This document shows positions 62,012-64,000 of a stretch of 64,000 nucleotides of DNA, piece by piece (the stretch's first letter is position 1; each line of letters starts with the position of its first letter). Below the pieces are notes generated by a model. It was not told where the DNA came from, ran no database searches, and was given only the letters and a program-made list of their open reading frames with translations. Source of the stretch: Nitrospirota bacterium (GTDB lineage: Bacteria; Nitrospinota_A; UBA7883); assembly GCA_024275315.1 (NCBI GenBank), contig JAJRZK010000009.1, positions 1 to 64,000 on the forward strand. The letters are read 5' to 3'. Made by a program: the position numbers and the translations under genes.

Positions 62012-62518
62012 ATGAAGTACGCAACCTTTTATTTGGTGGCAGTTTGTGTTTTGACACTTGGGTCGACCGGTCCTGTGTCGGCCATGGCGGACATGCCGGA
62101 TCACGGCATGGGCAAGCGCCATTGCGTAACCACCGGAGAGAAGGCCGGACCTGCCGTCGCCACACGGGCCGCATCCGCAGATTATCAGCGCGAAGACACG
62201 GCCGATGAGAGAATCCGGAGAATATTGGAGATAATAAAACATAAATCCGGATCGGCCATGTGTATGATGCGCCGTAATTGCAAAATCTGTCCATTGAAAA
62301 TCATGCCTGGCAAGGGAAGGATGGGCTGTTGTTTGCGAAAATGCGGCGGCTTCACCCCTGACAACACCAACGTCGTGTCCACAATCAAAATGGACCCGGC
62401 CCGGCCCGTGGGCTTTATATTTCCCGTAATCGCAGGTACGCTCTGCGAATATTTAGGTCCTGACTTTTTTTCCGACCGCACTGACCGTCCCAATCCTCAC
62501 CCTCCCCGGCGAGTCTAG
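62012..62518 (+). CDS. Hypothetical secreted Cys-rich protein
   Basis: About 168 residues with a signal peptide (about 1-24). The mature part has seven to eight cysteines, including CMMRRNCKICPLK and MGCCLRKCGG, and clusters of His and Met at the N-terminus (MADMPDHGMGKRHC). The late part is hydrophobic (PVGFIFPVIAGTLCEYLG). The cysteine pairs and His/Met suggest binding of a soft metal such as copper in the periplasm, but I do not recognise the family. It precedes a Met-rich barrel protein on the same strand. Confidence 0.6.
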   Translation: MKYATFYLVAVCVLTLGSTGPVSAMADMPDHGMGKRHCVTTGEKAGPAVATRAASADYQREDTADERIRRILEIIKHKSGSAMCMMRRNCKICPLKIMPGKGRMGCCLRKCGGFTPDNTNVVSTIKMDPARPVGFIFPVIAGTLCEYLGPDFFSDRTDRPNPHPPRRV

Positions 62519-62682
62519 ATTTATCTTCCTTCAATCACGGCCATAGGGCTTGTTGCGCCTTTAAACGGGGAACCTGCGTGATAAAGCGGGGTTTTCGAGC
62601 CGTGATTACCAGAGATTCACATGTGGAACGGCGCTTTGCGTCTTGCTCCACTATTATTCAGGGAGTGATGAGGATAATGAGG

Positions 62683-63876
62683 ATGAAGAAAACAATCACA
62701 GCGCTAGTAGCGATGTATGTTTCACTGTATCCGGCTTTTGCCGGAGCGTATGTGGGGCTGTGTTGCGGCAAGTGCGGCGGGAACATGCCGATGAATATTC
62801 CCGGCGCCGGAGTGCCGGAAACCCACGAATTCCGTTTCAAGATCAGCCCCATGATCATGAACATGAGCGGACTGCGTGACGGAACCGATTCCGTCAGTTC
62901 AGACAGCCTGCTCAGCCCTCAGGATATGGGCATGATGGGCGGAGGCATGGACACCTCTTCGGGGGGAGATTTCATGGCCGTCCCGGAGAGCATGGATATG
63001 AACATGCTGAACATGGCCATGGGATACAGCTTTACCGACAACTTTTTCGGTGGGCTGATGTTCATGTGGAAAAACAACACAATGCCGATGAAATTCAACT
63101 CCATGATGGAGTCGATGACCGGCAAGAGCGGATTCAACATGGAGTCGTCCGGCATGGCCGACACCATGCTGATGACCAAATACCGGTTATACGCGGACGA
63201 TCCGCTGATCCCCACCAAGCAGGTTTCTCTTTTTATGGGCTTAAGCCTCCCCACCGGCTCCATCGACGAAAAGAACGAAACCCATCCCGTATCGGCCAGG
63301 AGGTCGGAGCTGTTGCCCTATTCGATGCAACTGGGTTCCGGAACGTTCGACCCGATGCTCGGCGTGGTATACCAGGGGTCCGCGTCTCCATGGTGGTGGG
63401 GGGCGAACCTGATATACACGTTCAGGCCTTTTGAAAACGCCAGGGGTTACAGCCTGGGCGACGAGTTGAGCCTGGATTTTTACAGTATGTACCAGGTGCG
63501 GTATGACATTGTGGTTCAATTCCAGTTGAACGGCAGGATCAAGAACTCCATCAGCGGCGAGATGGATGAGGCCGTGTCGGGCGAGTCTGGAATGACGACC
63601 CGGGGCGACGCCTCTTCGGGCTATATGAGCCCTTTGTGGAATCCGGATAACTATGGGGGGACGAGCCTGTTCGCCACAGTCGGTGCGCAATGGCAACCGC
63701 TCCCGTTGCATATAATCGACCTGAGCTTCGGCTTGCCAATATACCAGAACCTGAACGGACCTCAACTCGAGGAGAACTACCGCGTGATGTTGACGTGGTA
63801 CATGGAAGTTCCAACTCCATCGAGCGTTCGGTATACAGGGAAGGACAAACAGGGCAAAAGCCGGCTTGGATTCTAA
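62683..63876 (+). CDS. Met-rich outer-membrane beta-barrel protein
   Basis: About 397 residues. A signal peptide (ending PAFAGA) is followed by LCCGKCGGNMP, then a stretch of about 130 residues very rich in Met (SPMIMNMSGL, MGMMGGGMD, MNMLNMAMGYS), and a beta-barrel-like region (about 165-395) with alternating strands such as GLMFMWKNN, TFDPMLGVVYQG and WWWGANLIYTFRP. It resembles transporter-like barrel proteins of metal or aromatic-degradation operons. Methionine clusters suggest copper(I) handling at the cell surface. Start ATG 62683 is chosen for its classic signal peptide; 62668 and 62677 are in-frame alternatives. Downstream, 19 bases on, is a lipoprotein gene. Confidence 0.7.
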   Translation: MKKTITALVAMYVSLYPAFAGAYVGLCCGKCGGNMPMNIPGAGVPETHEFRFKISPMIMNMSGLRDGTDSVSSDSLLSPQDMGMMGGGMDTSSGGDFMAVPESMDMNMLNMAMGYSFTDNFFGGLMFMWKNNTMPMKFNSMMESMTGKSGFNMESSGMADTMLMTKYRLYADDPLIPTKQVSLFMGLSLPTGSIDEKNETHPVSARRSELLPYSMQLGSGTFDPMLGVVYQGSASPWWWGANLIYTFRPFENARGYSLGDELSLDFYSMYQVRYDIVVQFQLNGRIKNSISGEMDEAVSGESGMTTRGDASSGYMSPLWNPDNYGGTSLFATVGAQWQPLPLHIIDLSFGLPIYQNLNGPQLEENYRVMLTWYMEVPTPSSVRYTGKDKQGKSRLGF

Positions 63877-63895
63877 TTGACAGGAGATTGTAACA

Positions 63896-64000
63896 ATGAA
63901 AAAGACAATAGTCTTTTTAGCGTTTTCTTTTATCGCCGCCTGCGCGGCCAGGCAAACCCCCATACCGGACCCCGGGTCCGGCGCGGCGAAGCTATTCGCG
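63896..64000 (+). CDS. N-terminus of a lipoprotein, possibly a c-type cytochrome (partial)
   Basis: The first 35 codons are visible. MKKTIVFLAFSFIAACAA is a lipoprotein signal with lipobox IAAC, and the mature part ends GSGAAKLFA, which commonly precedes a CxxCH heme motif in small cytochromes. CAGGAG lies 10 bases before ATG 63896. It continues past the window, so its class is unknown. Confidence 0.55.
   Translation, partial: MKKTIVFLAFSFIAACAARQTPIPDPGSGAAKLFA

Overview
The window looks like chromosomal DNA of a Gram-negative, probably flagellated bacterium that respires nitrite or nitric oxide. The outer-membrane evidence is a tol-pal cluster, TolC, beta-barrel proteins and lipoproteins; the flagellar evidence is a FlaG-like protein beside a Maf-like glycosyltransferase. 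Base composition is moderate. The gene mix (cd1 nitrite reductase, siroheme-type AhbC/AhbD heme synthesis, a cytochrome b-ferredoxin-MvhD fusion) suggests a Nitrospinota-like or deltaproteobacteria-like lineage, but that placement is an inference. I saw no phage, insertion sequence, CRISPR array or rRNA.

Layout: 0-6 kb is tolR(end)-tolA-tolB-pal-cpoB followed by a PpiD-type chaperone gene cut by an in-frame TAA. 6-11 kb holds rmuC (minus), tRNA-Gly, a DUF481 barrel protein and a hybrid histidine kinase. 11.8-17.6 kb (minus strand) is a nirS-nirN-nirJ-nirF operon for cytochrome cd1 nitrite reductase and heme d1 assembly. Divergent from it, 18.0-23.7 kb (plus) encodes a CuA-containing heme-copper reductase that lacks the active-site tyrosine of oxygen reductases (probable NO reductase), with two tiny membrane subunits, then a SCO protein, a cytochrome b-ferredoxin-MvhD fusion and a companion protein. 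23.7-29.7 kb has a decayed GyrI-like pseudogene, a lytic transglycosylase and surface or flagellin glycosylation genes. 29.8-39.8 kb is housekeeping (dnaE, guaA, guaB, hisG, hisI). 40.7-43.9 kb has ahbC-ahbD and a secreted monoheme-type protein. 44.3-49.3 kb has a PilB-type ATPase fused to a cyclic-nucleotide domain, a TolC-like protein and an ATP-grasp enzyme. 49.4-61.4 kb is mixed signalling, metabolism and polysaccharide genes. 61.7-64 kb has tRNA-Val and a Met/Cys-rich envelope set ending in a truncated lipoprotein.

The most interesting system is the nitrogen-oxide region. A 16-bp inverted repeat TATGA-N6-TCATA lies upstream of nirS, upstream of the candidate NO reductase (one mismatch), upstream of sco-cytochrome b, and again in the gap beside the secreted heme protein 23 kb away. 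This suggests one Crp/Fnr-superfamily regulator ties them together. A plausible flow, inferred from gene content, is: NirS reduces nitrite to NO; the Tyr-less CuA heme-copper enzyme removes NO; the cytochrome b-Fd-MvhD protein links the quinone pool to soluble low-potential carriers; NirJ, NirF and NirN make heme d1; and AhbC/AhbD make heme b from the same siroheme-derived branch.
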